This document shows, piece by piece, positions 1-12,988 of a stretch of DNA of 60,000 nt; position 1 is the first letter of the stretch, and each line of letters opens with the position of its first letter. This stretch comes from Antedon mediterranea. Taxonomy: Eukaryota; Echinodermata; Crinoidea; Comatulida; Antedonidae. The DNA lies in assembly GCF_964355755.1 (NCBI RefSeq), contig NC_092671.1, positions 36,165,304 through 36,225,303 of the forward strand, in the 5' to 3' direction. Made by a program: the position numbers and the translations under genes. Under the pieces are notes generated by a model. It was given only the letters and a program-made list of their open reading frames with translations. It did no database searches and was not told where the DNA came from.

Positions 1-1424
1 ATTGGGGCCATGACAATTTTAATGAATGATTTTAATTTACAAATGTGATTGCACAATTTTATAACGCTGAACTTTATGAAATTTTTACATAAAATGTCAG
101 ATAATGTGCCAGTGACGTCACAAGTTCCTGGACATCCCTCGATATCCAGGGTTAATTTATTAAGCATAGAAATAAGTGCAGTAGTTAACTATTTTCTACA
201 TAATTTAATTTCTAATAGTGCATGTTTTATGTATTAAATACCATGAACTTGGAATAGATTCTAGATACTGAGTGATGGATGTTCTTGTCCAGGGGTACGA
301 AATAAATTTTGAAGACAGACATCTAACCAGGAGCAGTTCGTTAAATATGATATATATTATCAGTACTAATAATTCCATGGTCAAAATCATCAGTTCAATT
401 TCTGATTTGATTAACAAAAAGTTCAAGTATGTGGTAGTTGTATTACATTTTTTTTTTTTACATTTGAAGATCTATCTGTGGATATCTGCGAAAAATATGA
501 ATGAATTAAGTAGAGATTAAAACGTTTGACTTTTCAATTTCAAAAATCATACGAAGAAACTAAAGAAAAACACTAACTGAATCAACAAAATAATATTAGA
601 TATTGATAGATGAATTTACCTATATTAAGCCGTTAGTAAAGTACCGGTAGTATTCCCATATCTTGACTAAAAATGGTAAAGTATTAGGCCTATCCGTACT
701 GGACGTTATTTACAATACCCTCCCCGGTTATAAGCCCATATTATAGATTTTCTTGGGAATCACCTGAGCTAAACACGAACAATAGAATGACATAACTAAA
801 CTACGGCAGGTGAGTTGGTGATGGACAATGCTGATACGCTTGACCTCAGGTGACCGATTCAAATGTTCTTCTATCTGTTCTCAACACCAGCTAACCAATA
901 ATCGGAAGTCACGTGACGTTGGTAGCAATCCCTTGTGATGGATGGCTACAATTTTCCCACGTGACTCATCATCTATTCTGAACTCGTTTGTTTCTCCAGG
1001 TAACTTGACGGTTACATCAAACCATGTTCACATGTACACCTGAGATTTAACTTCCATCATGATGATAATTAGGCGCTACAGGTAGATATGTAAAGAAACT
1101 TCCGGCAGACGACTGCCACAAGGAGCGAAGTAGCAGGTGGGAGGGATGAGGCAATCGTTAGTTGTGGATGTGGCCGGCTTAAAACATGAAATAAAATGAA
1201 CACAATGTATTCATTCATCATACGTTGAGTCATTTTTGACACCTGTCATTCTAGCGAGCACCTGTGTAAATCGTTATTTTTTTATTGTAACGTCGGTTAA
1301 ACATTTTTTGTATAAAAAAGAAATACAGATAAAAATTAAACTGAAGTATCAGCTAAACAAGTTGATTAGTATTACTCTAGTTTTATATACTATAAATATG
1401 TAGTATAGTTATTAGTTACTCTGA
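1..1424. other. No gene seen
   Basis: AT-rich sequence with only short chance ORFs of 62-82 codons overlapping on both strands. I see no splice-supported exon, RNA gene or repeat. Confidence 0.6.
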
Positions 1425-1560
1425 TGAAGAAATAGTGTTTTCCAAAAGCGTAGAATTTCTTCTGTTCTTCACCATTTTGATTTAGATTTTTACTTATTTA
1501 TTAAATGTGTATCTACATTGAAATCCAGCCAGCCACAACCTTCTATTGTCATTTCTTTTC
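1425..1560 (+). repeat. Dispersed repeat, single copy related to the 6.3-7.7 kb [13 protein letters not shown]
   Basis: TGATGAAGAAATAGTGTTTT, then TTTTGATTTAGATTTTTACT and TATCTACATTGAAATCCAGC, then ATTGTCATTTCTTTT. It aligns in order with 6275-6415, where the same blocks lead into the tandem array. Probably the 3' part of an older retroelement; type not determined. Confidence 0.55.
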
Positions 1561-3750
1561 ACTAATCAGTCATGATTAAAAATGTGAAGAATATCGTCAT
1601 CTGTTATGTTGAGTGAGTTAGTAGAGGAAATCATGGAGAATAGTGTTAACTGTTCTGATAAGAATATTAGCTGTTTAGTGGGCATAATATTCAAGAGGCA
1701 AAAAAAGTTAATGAAAAAATGTAAAGGGAATGGATCGGAAAATTTATAAGAAAAAAAGTGAATATAAAAAGCAATAAGGTACAAATCCTCACTAATTTGA
1801 CTTCGAATTTATAATTATTTGTAAAGTTAAATAAATGGATTACATCAGGAAGAAACCCTAAATTAAATTTGGTGAACATGGGACCACATTACGAGGCCTA
1901 AATAAAATTTTATTAGAAATTATTCCAAAAGACAGTTAATTCACGTTTAGCCATGTGTTACCTATCAAAGTGTATAATAATAATAATCTTTATTGGAAAT
2001 TACACCTTTTTAATCGGACGTGCCAAACGGTGCATCCAAGAAGAACAAAACAAAACAAAACTTAAAAACGACAATAAATATACAAAAAAAATTAATATAC
2101 ATATTGGAAGAACGTAGCCTAAAATGTAATAATATATCTCTAGTTTAGTTTAATTTAGCTTATGTTTGAAACATTAAAAAAAAATTGGATTGGATGAGTC
2201 ATAAATTCCTTCCCATACTTTACATGGCCTACCTGACGATTATCAGGAGTTTTAAACCTACCTGGGAAAATCAAATACCGGTGCTATCTAAAATTAATGT
2301 ATAGTAGATACATTCATTGTTTCATTATTTCCTGCGTTTCTTCCTGTTTCTCTATCTTGTCGCAAAGTGATTTTAAGGAAACAGTTGCGTATATTGGTTT
2401 TACTTTCACTTATAAAACCCATAGATTACCTGCGGGTTCACGAGGGGTACTGGAATATACTTTAGTTGCACGAAACTGTTACTTAACCAATCTGAGAAGA
2501 ACACACACCAGTTTCTCTGGTCTAGGTCAACTTCAGTTGCTGTATCTATCAGCTTATTCTCGGTACTGTAAATTTGCCTGTATCATAGACCCTAATCTAA
2601 CCAGTAACCCTCCCATGATATGACACCACATGTAAAATGTTGACAAATTTGTGCAGTTTTGATAATCGGTTTTCAATAACACTTACTAACGTTATTTTGT
2701 GGCGTCATCCTGTATACACATTATTAAGTGGCGAAAGTGTATTCACATTTATAAAAAAAACACAATTTTTGAAAATTGTGAGAAGCTCCACAACGCCATA
2801 CTGATCATCCACGCTGTAATGATCACACGGCAATGATCGACCACGATCTGCAAATCTATTTTCTTACTGACAACGTGTACGCGCGAGCTCCGTTAAGCAA
2901 TTGGAATATATGCCTTCACATATATTGAAATAATCAAGCAAATACGGATAACAACAATTATTGATCAGATTTACCTTTATTATAATTACACCTGAACTTT
3001 TAATCAATCAGCTGACTTGAATCGCATCGTCGATCGTTTCTATGGAAGGCCAACTGTTACAGTACAACTTTGAATAAGTTACATCTAAAGATTATATTAA
3101 TCGAGTTTGAACATGAAATATACAAAGTAGCTAAATCTAAGTATTATCGAAGGAGGTGCCACTGCAAGGTTAATGATGTTCACTGAAAGCGTGCCAATCG
3201 TATGTACGTCCTTGGGAAAGTCAGTTTTCCACCCATCCCTGTCATATTCCCGTATAAATGAAATATCTTAATAATGACTTGCAATTAGCCCACGGACAAA
3301 CATTAAACAATAACCATTTTTTTAATTAGAACAATTACAATTACGGGGTTTTATAGTCACGCAGGGTGCACGTGATATTGAATCCAGATTGATGACCCTT
3401 GACCAGGAATTTCCCCTAATTGTAAATTGTAATTTCGTCGAACCTATAAGGTAATGATTTCAAACCTATACGCTATAATTTGTGGAATTAGAGTGTATCG
3501 TCTGCTTATCTTTGCCGCCACATTTCTTAATGTTCGCTTGGAATCGTGGGATAGATTGCGTGCATAATGTAAATCACGTGAAGCTGTGATGTTGGCTGCA
3601 GCCACTGCTTGTTAAGAATTGTTCGTAAAAATAAATGATTAATATACGCCCTGAAGACAGTTTAAAGGGACCGTCCACCGAGTAAACGTGTTAAACCCGG
3701 CCACCATAACACACAGTTACACATTACAGTGCAAACAAGTTAGCAAGAGT
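1561..3750. other. No gene seen
   Basis: A 108-codon ORF (2297-2623) has no recognisable motif. TTTAAAGGGACCGTCCACC at 3661 resembles the ends of TTAAAGGG-type MITEs, but I could not find its partner. Confidence 0.55.
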
Positions 3751-3893
3751 AAAGCTATGTCTACACTATCAAACTAGTTTGACAAAAAAAGTGTGATGTA
3801 CCCAAATATGGTAGTGATATGACATCATCATGTCCATATATGTGCACATCACATTTGTTGTCACATAAAGTTTGATAGTGTAGACAGCGCTTA
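3751..3893 (+). mobile_element. CArG-MITE copy 1
   Basis: Terminal inverted repeats AAGCTATGTCTACACTATCA at the left and its complement (ending GACAGCGCTT) at the right. The internal body carries one perfect CArG box (CCAAATATGG). No coding capacity. Family description under the copy at 57510. Confidence 0.85.
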
Positions 3894-4051
3894 ATGAAAA
3901 TTTGCGGAATCGGCGCCGTCTTCTATTTAGTGAAACGAAAGAGACCTGTTTCCTTATATTTTTTCTAAGGTGGGTGACGCAGAAACCATTCTCGACCCGT
4001 TTTTGTTGAACGCATGTACTTGACGCAGCCAACCCTCACGTGTAACATGTT

Positions 4052-4213
4052 AAGCACTGTCTACACTATCAAACTAGTTTGACAAAAACAGTGTGATGTG
4101 CCTAAATATGGTAGCGATATACACAAATATGGTAGTGATATGACATCACAATGTCCACATATGGGCACATCACATTTTTTTGTCACAAAGTTTTATAGTG
4201 TGGACACAGCTTT
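4052..4213 (+). mobile_element. CArG-MITE copy 2
   Basis: Same orientation as copy 1, about 160 bp downstream of it. The internal CAAATATGGTAGTGATAT unit occurs twice. The right end is altered (GTGTGGACACAGCTTTA). Confidence 0.82.
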
Positions 4214-5428
4214 ACACAAATTGAAAAGTAATAAATTGTATCTTAAATATACCTCTATACGTAGCAACATGTTTCAATACGTTGACCGTTGATCACATTA
4301 AACAATTTGGACAACATACGTCACTGAACCATTAGAATGAACTATTTCTGTAGTCTGAATGTAACATCTATATAATCACAGACATATTTTAATTATAATA
4401 GTTTTGACGTACTCTTGGCTCATATTCTATATCCACCGTCATCTAGATGGGCAGATGGGCAAAAGATGTTTAGTGCGCAGTGCATCAAAGGAAAGGCTCC
4501 CAAAATATATTATTATACCCGCCCACTGCGAACTGAATAAAGCATACGTCTGATGTATTTAACATATCATTGATTCGGTTTAAAATTTGCATGACTAATT
4601 TTAATTTAGGTTACTGTAAATACTAACAAGGCTGGTTTACCACATATTATTTCGGGGATATTATGGCCAACTTTTAAAATATTTCAACCCACTCTATTAA
4701 CGCCAATCCCAAGGTCGATAACGTTTTAAAAAACATAGATTCTTAAAGAAGAAATGTTAATTCCTCCACTCTATAAACCTCTGCGATTGAACCCTGGCAT
4801 TCGTGCATTTGTTTCCCTAACCGAACGGAACCATCAAACTGCCGGTTACATGCATCGGTAATTTATTTGAATTCTAACCAAAGTGACGCGTGGAACAATG
4901 CCAGATTTGATTGTATTTGATGAACATTCACGTAATCTAACTTGTAAAAGTTTCTGTATTAGTTGCTGGAAAAAACTATGATAATTTTAAATTACTTGGA
5001 TAATTATGATACAGAATAAACGCGACTAGGTAGATTAGATAAAACAGAAGAGGAATGTTGCTAAGCTGTTTATCACTTTGGCAGTATGACAACACAGGGT
5101 CTGACTTTTTGTATTATGAACATTGTCGTATTAACACTAGCCATCACTCGTTATCTCCCCACTCCTTGACTGCTACTCCCATGTATTATGCACATTTACG
5201 TAAGCTAACGGGTAAGCAGTCGAGTAAGTTATAATAAAGTAGCGATGTAGAGTTGCTTAAACGGATTAATAATGATGTAAATAAATTCCAGACTATGGCA
5301 ATTATTTCCAGAACTAAGTGCATGGTAAATAGAAGTATGTGTTATGCGAAGATAATTATTCTGAAAAGGTCTATTTCAATGCTGGTACTCGTCAAGATGA
5401 GCAAGGCAATGTTTTTATGATCTCGCCT
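4214..5428. other. No gene seen
   Basis: Nothing recognised on either strand. Confidence 0.6.
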
Positions 5429-5562
5429 TGCCAAGATAGGAACTCCTAACAGTCCTTTGATCTTATGTCTGGTTTCGACAACAGTGACTGTATATATTCT
5501 CCACGGCGTGGAAAAGGCGTGAAATGTCGCAACTACAGATAACCCCTTTGATCCCCGGAGCT
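5429..5562 (+). repeat. Dispersed repeat R, copy 1
   Basis: GCCAAGATAGGAACTCCTAA, CAGTCCTTTGATCTTATGTC, then ACAACCCTTTGATC-like right part (CCCCTTTGATCCCCGGAG). Matches 32915-33065; the ends of the element are loosely inverted to each other. Confidence 0.7.
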
Positions 5563-6274
5563 CAGCATCCTGCTAGATTGCCTTGGTCAAAATATGCACG
5601 TATAAAAAGCATTGGGGCACGATTTGAAAAGTGGTGTTTACAAGGCGCAACTGTAAAATCAACAAAGAAGTGGAAGTTGATAACGGTTGCCAGAAGGGTT
5701 TTACAAAGTGTACAAAAAAATATATTAAGTTCCACTTATGGTCGGTATCATAGCAAGATGGCTAGACAGTGTGAAAGGTGGAAGAGTGGGTGGGATCACT
5801 TAAGTTCGTTATGTTTCTCTATTAACACTGACCTGGGAGAGTTTAAATAAGAGCTTTGCCAAGCTGATAATAATACGTTAATCTGGTATATGTGCAACTT
5901 AACATCTCTGATATGTTTAGCATGTCCGTGGATTTTATCATGAAGTTACAGACTTACGAAATACTTTATTTAAACGGTCGTTGACATTGTTATGGATTAT
6001 TGAAGTCGCCTTAAACTAATGCTTGTGTGTAGAGCTATAATACCAAATTAAAAGACGATATTATAGCAGGGAAGTTCACACTCTTCCCTGATTATAGTGT
6101 CTTCTGAAAATCAAAGATTGGCATGTACCAAGAATCCCATAATTAGTTAAATATATATAAATAAATAGGCCCTATATAAATTCCTAATATTTAGAAATAT
6201 GTCTAGGGACCATGAGGATTTTTTTGGTCTTTTAAATTGAAATTGTATATATTTATATATTTATTGCACTTACA

Positions 6275-6360
6275 CTAATGAAGGGCTAGTGTTGCCCGAT
6301 AGCTCTAACTTGTATGGCTGTTCACTTTATCGTTTTGGTTTAGCTTTTCGCTTTGTTTTG
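6275..6360 (+). repeat. Unique left flank shared with 1425-1500
   Basis: AATGAAGGGCTAGTGTTGCC and TTTTGGTTTAGCTTTTCGCT correspond to the blocks at 1425-1500. It marks the repeat from which the tandem array grew. Confidence 0.5.
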
Positions 6361-7692
6361 TATCTCCATTGAAATCCAGTCACTGATACCCACAGAATTG
6401 TCATTATTTCAGTGCTTATTTTATTTTGTATCTCCATTGAGATCCAGCCACTGATACCCACAGCATTGTCATTTTTTCAGTGCTTAATTATTTTTGATCT
6501 CCATTGAGCCCCAGCCACTGATACCCACAGCATTGTCATTTTTCAGTGCTTAATTATTTTTGATCTCCATTGAGCCCCAGCCACTGATACCCACAGCATT
6601 GTCATTTTTTCAGTGCTTAATTATTTTTTATCTCCATTGAGCCCCAGCCACTGATACCCACAGCATTGTCATTATTTCAGTGCTTATTTATTTTGTATCA
6701 CCATTGATATCCAGCCACTGATACCCTCAGCATTGTCATTTTTTCAGTGCTTAATTATTTTTGATCTCCATTGAGCCCCAGCCACTGATACCCACAGCAT
6801 TGTCATTTTTTCAGTGCTTAATTATTTTTTATCTCCATTGAGCCCCAGCCACTGATACCCACAGCATTGTCATTATTTCAGTGCTTATTTATTTTGTATC
6901 ACCATTGATATCCAGCCACTGATACCCACAGCATTGTCATTTTTTCAGTGCTTATTTATTTTGTATCTCCATTGAGCCCCAGCCACTGATACCCACAGTA
7001 TTGTCATTATTTCAGTGCTTATTTATTTTGTATCTCCATTGATATCCAGCCACTGATACCCACAGCATTGTCATTTTTTCAGTGCTTATTTATTTTGTAT
7101 CTCAATTGAGATCCAGCCACTGATACCCACAGCATTGTCATTTTTTCAGTGCTTATTTTATTTTGTATCTCCATTGATATCCAGCTACTGATACCCACAG
7201 CATTGTCATTTTTTCAGTGCTTATTTTATTTTGTATCTCCATTGATATCCAGCCACTGATACCCACAGCATTGACATTTTTCAGTGCTTATTTTATTTTG
7301 TATCTCCATTGATATCCAGCCACTGATACCCACAGCATTGTCATTTTTTTCAGTGCTTATTTTATTTTGTATCTCCATTGATATCCAGCCACTGATACCC
7401 ACAGCATTGTCATTTTTTCAGTGCTTATCTTATTTGTATCTCCATTGATATCCGGCCACTGATACCCACAGCATTGTCATTTTTTCAGTGCTTATTTTAT
7501 TTTGTATCTCCATTGATATCCAGCCACTGATACCCACAGCATTGTCATTTTTTCAGTGCTTATTTTTTTTTGTATCTCCATTGATATCCGGCCACTGATA
7601 CCCACAGCATTGTCATTTTTTCAGTGCTTATTTTATTTTGTATCTCCATTGATATCCAGCCACTGATACCCTCAGCATTGCCTTTTTTTCAG
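6361..7692 (+). repeat. 68-70 bp [13 protein letters not shown], about 19 copies
   Basis: The unit contains TATCTCCATTGATATCCAGC, CACTGATACCCACAGCATTG and TCATTTTTTCAGTGCTTATT. Two sub-types differ at GAGCCCC versus GATATCC. Units are directly adjacent, with no variable spacers and no coding frame. Confidence 0.95.
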
Positions 7693-9415
7693 TTATTTGC
7701 CTTTGGATTTATATATTTATTTATATATTTTGTATCATAAATCGTGTATGTTTTTAATGAGTTGCAAATACATCAAATCAAAAGGGTGCAACAAAGCGTT
7801 TGGCATAAGTTATGACATTTTTCTAAACACAGTTTGGACGGATTTAATGTTAACGTTTGCCATCTTCATTTATATATGCATATCATTATACAATCTGTCA
7901 CCAATAGCATATAGATGTTATCTCAAACCTTAGGTTTAGAAACAAAAATATCTTATTAGGGCTTGTTTAATTATCATTCAGTTTTAGTGACTGAAAACCA
8001 TCATTATTATGTGTTGCTTTCAAATTTGTATAAACCATGCTTTATAGGTTACATTTGAAATATTGTTAAATTTTGTCTCGATCCTAGATCCTATAATAAT
8101 GGTAACAGTGTTTTCAACATTTTTACGGCTTATCCGGTCGGCGGTGTTTTCTTTTTCATGTTCTTTGCTTTTTTGTATTTTTGTAATATTTTTGCCAAAT
8201 ATAAATTTCATTTGTAAATTTCTCCACCCATATGCCTGCATATTATGCTTTCTGTTGTGTTTAATGTGGGTGAGGAAAAAAAAACACCAAAGTAATGTGA
8301 TCACATGACTAGTCACATTTTGTCTAATTTTATGCTAGACAATTCCTGAAAATCAATCAACTCTGTCACGTGGTTTTAATAAATACTTATTAACTATTAT
8401 ATTATTAATTTAAATCTAATGTACAGGAGGCCATCAAAGTCATATGATATTACGTCATGATGGTGCATATTTTAAAACTTGCAGACAGACGATTAGGCCC
8501 AGCCAATCAGATTGTCTCTTAGTAAGCGTTCTCCAAGAAACCATGCATGAAGTCAATTTATTAATAAACGGATTCATTTCAATAAAAAAGAAATTAAAAG
8601 GAGAAATTATATAGAAATGTAATGCATCTGTGGATAACCATTCACGTGATAATGTAAGAACAGAAAATAAATTAAATGGAATAATTTCATTCTTTGTTTC
8701 AACAATTTACATTAGTTTCAATCAATAGCCTAACCCACATCCAATATTAATTAGTTAGCCAATAGAAGTTGACGGGACTACTGTGTTGAATGATTCAAAA
8801 TTAATTTGATAAAAATGTTCCCATTCCATAGAATAAACAAACAGGGTTAATATTAGGCCTTCAAAACCGATTTTATCAAAATAATTTAATTCTTTACACG
8901 AACTGATAAATAAACATGATTTCTGGTCCTAACAGATATCACAAATTAGTCGATTGCAATGTCATAAAATTTAGTTCAAATACAAAATGTTGATGATTTT
9001 AAAAGATAACAGTAACATTTTAAGGCTTTAGAGCATGAAGATTTTAATTACACAAACGTTGAGCAAGGAAATATAATTAAACATTTAGTTTAAGCCTTAA
9101 TTAAAAACAGAAACAGGCGTTAATTATTAATTTAATTTTAATTTTCCAACTTGTAACATATGCGTTCCAGCGCCCACAAGTTCCGAACACTTTCTTCATA
9201 AATTGGGAGTACGATTGCCTTTATATAGCATCGGTTTTAGGAGTGGGATAAGTTTAATCAGGAATTTATAAGTATTAAGTAAGTATTAAAAGTATTTTGT
9301 AATTAATTTTCGAAACACATTAAAACCAGATCTCTGTGGCGATCGTGGTTTCTGTTCAACAGTTTACATGTATAAAGTACGACTAATTCTCAAATGATGT
9401 TTATAAAGAAAGAAG
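7693..9415. other. No gene seen
   Basis: Overlapping 80-98 codon ORFs on opposite strands at 8020-8316 have low-complexity compositions. No domain recognised. Confidence 0.55.
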
Positions 9416-9772
9416 AAGATGATGATAATGACGACGACGACGACGATGGTGATGATGATGTAGATAATGATGATGAAAATGATGATTATGATGATAATGT
9501 TGAAAATGATGATGACGATGAAGAAAATGATGATGATGACGATGATGATGAAGACGAAGATGAAAATGATGATAATGATGACGATGATGAAAATGATGAT
9601 GACGATGATGATAGTGATGATGACGAGGATGAAAATGTTGATGATGATGACAATGATAATGATGTTGATGATAATGATGTTGATAATGATGATGAAAATT
9701 ATAATGATGATGATGATGATGATGATGACGATGATGATGACGATGATGTTGATGATGAAAATGACGATGCTC

Positions 9773-9816
<44 letters not shown>
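9416..9816 (+). repeat. GAT-rich imperfect microsatellite, left array
   Basis: (GAT)n interspersed with GAC, GAA, AAT and GTT triplets. Long frames (Asp-rich on +, Ile-rich on -, Met-rich in another frame) all stay open, which is a property of the triplet repeat, not of coding. Confidence 0.95.
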
Positions 9817-9818
<2 letters not shown>

Positions 9819-10125
9819 GCGGCCGAGCGGTTAAGACAGTGGAACCGTAATTACGTAGCCATAACATCGGCAGGGGTTCGAGGCTCACTCACTCCATGGT
9901 TCTGGTGATAGAACGAGTCTTCTCGGATAAGGACTATAAATCGTAGGTCCAGTGTACACATCTAGCTCGTGTGCACTTTAAAGAACCTAGTACATCTTTC
10001 GAGACGAGTATCGGGTTACCCCGGTGTATTAGTACATCACAGCCACTGATCACCAACTGGGCCCTCTGGGAGACCAGTCTTTGACTGAAGAGGTTACCCA
10101 GTATAAATATATATTTCAATCAATC
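9817..10125 (+). mobile_element. tRNA-derived SINE, family 1, copy 1
   Basis: A tRNA-like head with an A-box region (GGCCGAGCGGTTAAGACAGT) and B box (GGGGTTCGAGGCTC) is followed by a body with CACTTTAAAGAACCTAGTAC and GGGCCCTCTGGGAGA. The tail, GTATAAATATATATTTCAAT, runs straight into a GAT array. The head resembles Leu/Ser-type tRNA. Shares most of its length with the copy at 49177. Confidence 0.85.
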
Positions 10126-10596
10126 AATGATAATGATGATGATGATGACGACGATAATGATGATGATGTTGATAATGATGATGAAAATGATGATTTATAT
10201 GATGATAATGTTGAAAATGATGATGACGATGAAGAAAATGATGATGATGACGATCATGATGAAGATAATGATGATGACGAGGATGAAAATGATGATAATG
10301 ATGACGATGATGAAAATGATGATGACGATGATGATAGTGATGATGACGAGGATGAAAATGATGATGACAATGATAAGGATGTTGATAATGATGATGAAAG
10401 TGATGATGATGATGACGATGATGTTGATGATGAAAATGACGATGTTCATGATGATGATGATGATGATAATGTTGATAATGATGATGATAATGTTGATGAT
10501 GATGATAATGATAATGATGATAATGATGATGGTAATGATGATGATGATGATGATGATGGTAATGACGACGATGATGATGATGGTAATGATGATGAA
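10126..10596 (+). repeat. GAT-rich imperfect microsatellite, right array
   Basis: The order of variant triplets follows that of the left array over hundreds of bases (for example GTTGATAATGATGATGAAAA followed by a TATGATGATAATGTTGAAAA block in both), so the two arrays are copies of one sequence. Confidence 0.93.
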
Positions 10597-11861
10597 TTCA
10601 TACAAAGACCATGTTGCGAGTGGGCATGATGGGTCCACGTGCCATACACAAGGTATAAAATAAAGCCTGAAAAGAAAGTTCCTAATGTGTTAGGGTGTGA
10701 ACCAACGTAATATATATAAATGCAATTTCAGGGTAACATTATCAGATTAATGTTAATTAAGGTTCTTTTAAAATCAATGACGATAACAAATACATTGTCA
10801 CTTTTCGGAGTCTAAATTATGATTTATTTTACTCCGAGTCTAAAAATATAAAAAAAGTTACATTTTTATGAATTAATGTTCCAACTTTTAGAAAATGAAA
10901 TTACATTTTATGACATTTCTGTCACAATTGATTTAAGGACAAATTGATGTGACTATCAAGCGACATTCATCTGTGACAAAGGTATTATCACTTCTTTCAT
11001 CTGCATTTTATGCATTACCTCATTCGGTTAAAAAATCCTAATAATTGTTTAAATGTGCATTAAAAACATACATACCGATGTGTTTGACAAACACAACATT
11101 AAGATAAACAGAGGAATGTTGACATGCTGTATAACATTCATTAATGTACAGAAATAATGTTACAATGGTCACTCGGCAGCGCTTGGATATGCTAAACAGA
11201 CGGGTTTGAACAGTTTCTTTATCAAACCTATTTATAGATCGACAGGAAACTTGGCAATTTCATAATTGAGCAAATTATTTTATTATTTCTCAAGTGTTAT
11301 TATAGACTAATTATGTTTCTGTGTCTTTTTATAAGTTGTATGTTATGATGCGTTACCATGACGACCTATGAAATACGTCATTAATAACTAAACAACAACA
11401 TAAATATAGAAGCAAGTTCTAAATTAGGACGTTTGACGAGAAGCTAATCCAGTTGTTGAAAGACAATAATATTGAACACGACAAAACTGACAATGTTTGT
11501 CAAATAATTCATCAGAACTCTTAAAACCCGACTGAAGACTTTTATTTTCAAAAAAAACTTTCTCATTTCTAACAATGTTCCTATTTCCTCGTTTACTTTA
11601 ATATATGTCAGTACAGCGCACTGATAATCTTCTTTTTTATCTTAATATTTGCTGTAACCAGTTGTCACAGTTTCATTTTTATCTTTTTTTCTGCATAATT
11701 GATGGATTATATATCAATATTCAAGCAAGTACAAATTAATAAATAAACAGTAATTTCATATTCCCTTAAAACATTGTTTCTTCTTTGAATATGTAATAGT
11801 TGCATTTGATGTCTCTGTTACTTAAAAGTAGGGCCTATTTGTTTGCTTTTACTACTGCTTT
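10597..11861. other. No gene seen
   Basis: AT-rich, no exon-like or repeat structure that I could support. Confidence 0.6.
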
Positions 11862-12025
11862 AAGCTCTGTCCACACTATCAAACTTTATGTGACAAAAAA
11901 ATGTGATGTGCCCATATATGGACATGATGATGTCATATCACTACCATATTTAGGTATATCGCTAGCAGATTTGGGCACATCATACTGTTTTTGTCAAACT
12001 GGTTGGATAGTGTAGACAGAGCTTT
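11862..12025 (-). mobile_element. CArG-MITE copy 3
   Basis: Left AAGCTCTGTCCACACTATCA and right GTGTAGACAGAGCTT flanked by TA. The interior is in reverse orientation (CACTACCATATTT). One CCATATATGG box. Confidence 0.85.
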
Positions 12026-12725
12026 AGGTATACTATAAAATATCATTCAACCGAGACTGCAAATGTTATGCATTCTATGCATAAGCTTTTGAGATTGATC
12101 ATTTAACTTTGACTGTTATAATGTGTATACTCTAATAGAGATATGACGTGGGTTTTTAGGGCAAATTTGGCAAAGGTATTAAAAAACTAAAATTGTAACA
12201 ATCACCGTTTTACCTCAGTAGCGTGTGTGTACCAAAGTAAAATTAACATGATCGCTAATCAAGTCACAGCGAGCAGCAGCGAGTGATAAGTTTGGCATGC
12301 GATTGACTCATGGGAAAGCTACTTTAAAGATCAAACATCTCGAAATAAATTGTGATTATTAAATAATTTGACAAGTGTTCTGCTACCGGGCTTTACAGTC
12401 TGCTCCTCGTCGTACAGTTAACGATTTTAGCGCGCGCTGCTCGTTGTGATTGTAGCCTGCAAACCACTGTAACACGTGTTGCATTCATTTTCCTAAACTT
12501 TCACTTTGAGTTGATTAACACCAGATAATAACAAGCTTAACTTCGAACTTAAAGTCGTTTTAATACGGCATTAGTTCTGATCATTCTGATCGTGCTTATT
12601 AATAATAGTAAAGAAAAATAAACATGAAATGGATTAAACATCACATTTTCTGCGCAATTTGACCTTTATTTTTTTTTTAGTGGGAATCGACCTCTACTCC
12701 ATATTGTCTAGGCGGTACTTTACGT

Positions 12726-12988
12726 TTTGCTCTTCTTTGAGTACGGTATTGCTCCTCTTTTAGTACGGTATTGCTCCTCTTTTAGTACGGTATTGCTCCT
12801 CTTTTAGTACGGTATTGCTCCTCTTTTAGTACGGTATTGCTCCTATTTGAGTACGGTATTGCTCCTCTTTTAGTACGGTATTGCTCCTCTTTGAGTACGG
12901 TATTGCTCCTCTTTTAGTACGGTATTGCTCCTCTTTGAGTACGGTATTGCTCCTCTTTGAGTACGGTATTGCTCCTATTTGAGTACGG
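12726..12988 (+). repeat. 22 bp [13 protein letters not shown], about 12 copies
   Basis: Unit AGTACGGTATTGCTCCTCTT plus TT or TG, very homogeneous. The 75-codon minus ORF (YRTKRGAIPYSK repeats) is an artefact of the 22 bp unit. Confidence 0.95.

Noticed and set aside
2297-2623. 108-codon ORF on the plus strand
   Set aside because: No recognisable motif, composition typical of translated AT-rich DNA, no flanking gene structure.
5524-5850. 108-codon ORF on the plus strand
   Set aside because: Its start lies in dispersed repeat R; no domain, no similarity that I recognise, and no exon-like boundaries.
6361-7692. Regular repeats that might look like a CRISPR array
   Set aside because: The units are contiguous and nearly identical along their full 68-70 bp, with no unique spacers; the DNA is eukaryotic.
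9817-9900. Candidate tRNA gene
   Set aside because: A- and B-box-like sequences are present, but the stems do not pair as a tRNA and the sequence continues into a SINE body that recurs at 49177.
9364-10663. Long Asp-rich, Met-rich and Ile-rich ORFs over the GAT arrays on both strands
   Set aside because: All frames of a (GAT)n-type repeat lack stops. The ORFs overlap each other on both strands and have no flanking splice signals or domain features.
12255-12460. Possible inverted repeat CACAGCGAGCAGCAGCGAG / GCGCGCGCTGCTCGTTGTG
   Set aside because: The arms match over only about 20 bases with several mismatches and no second copy; not strong enough to list.
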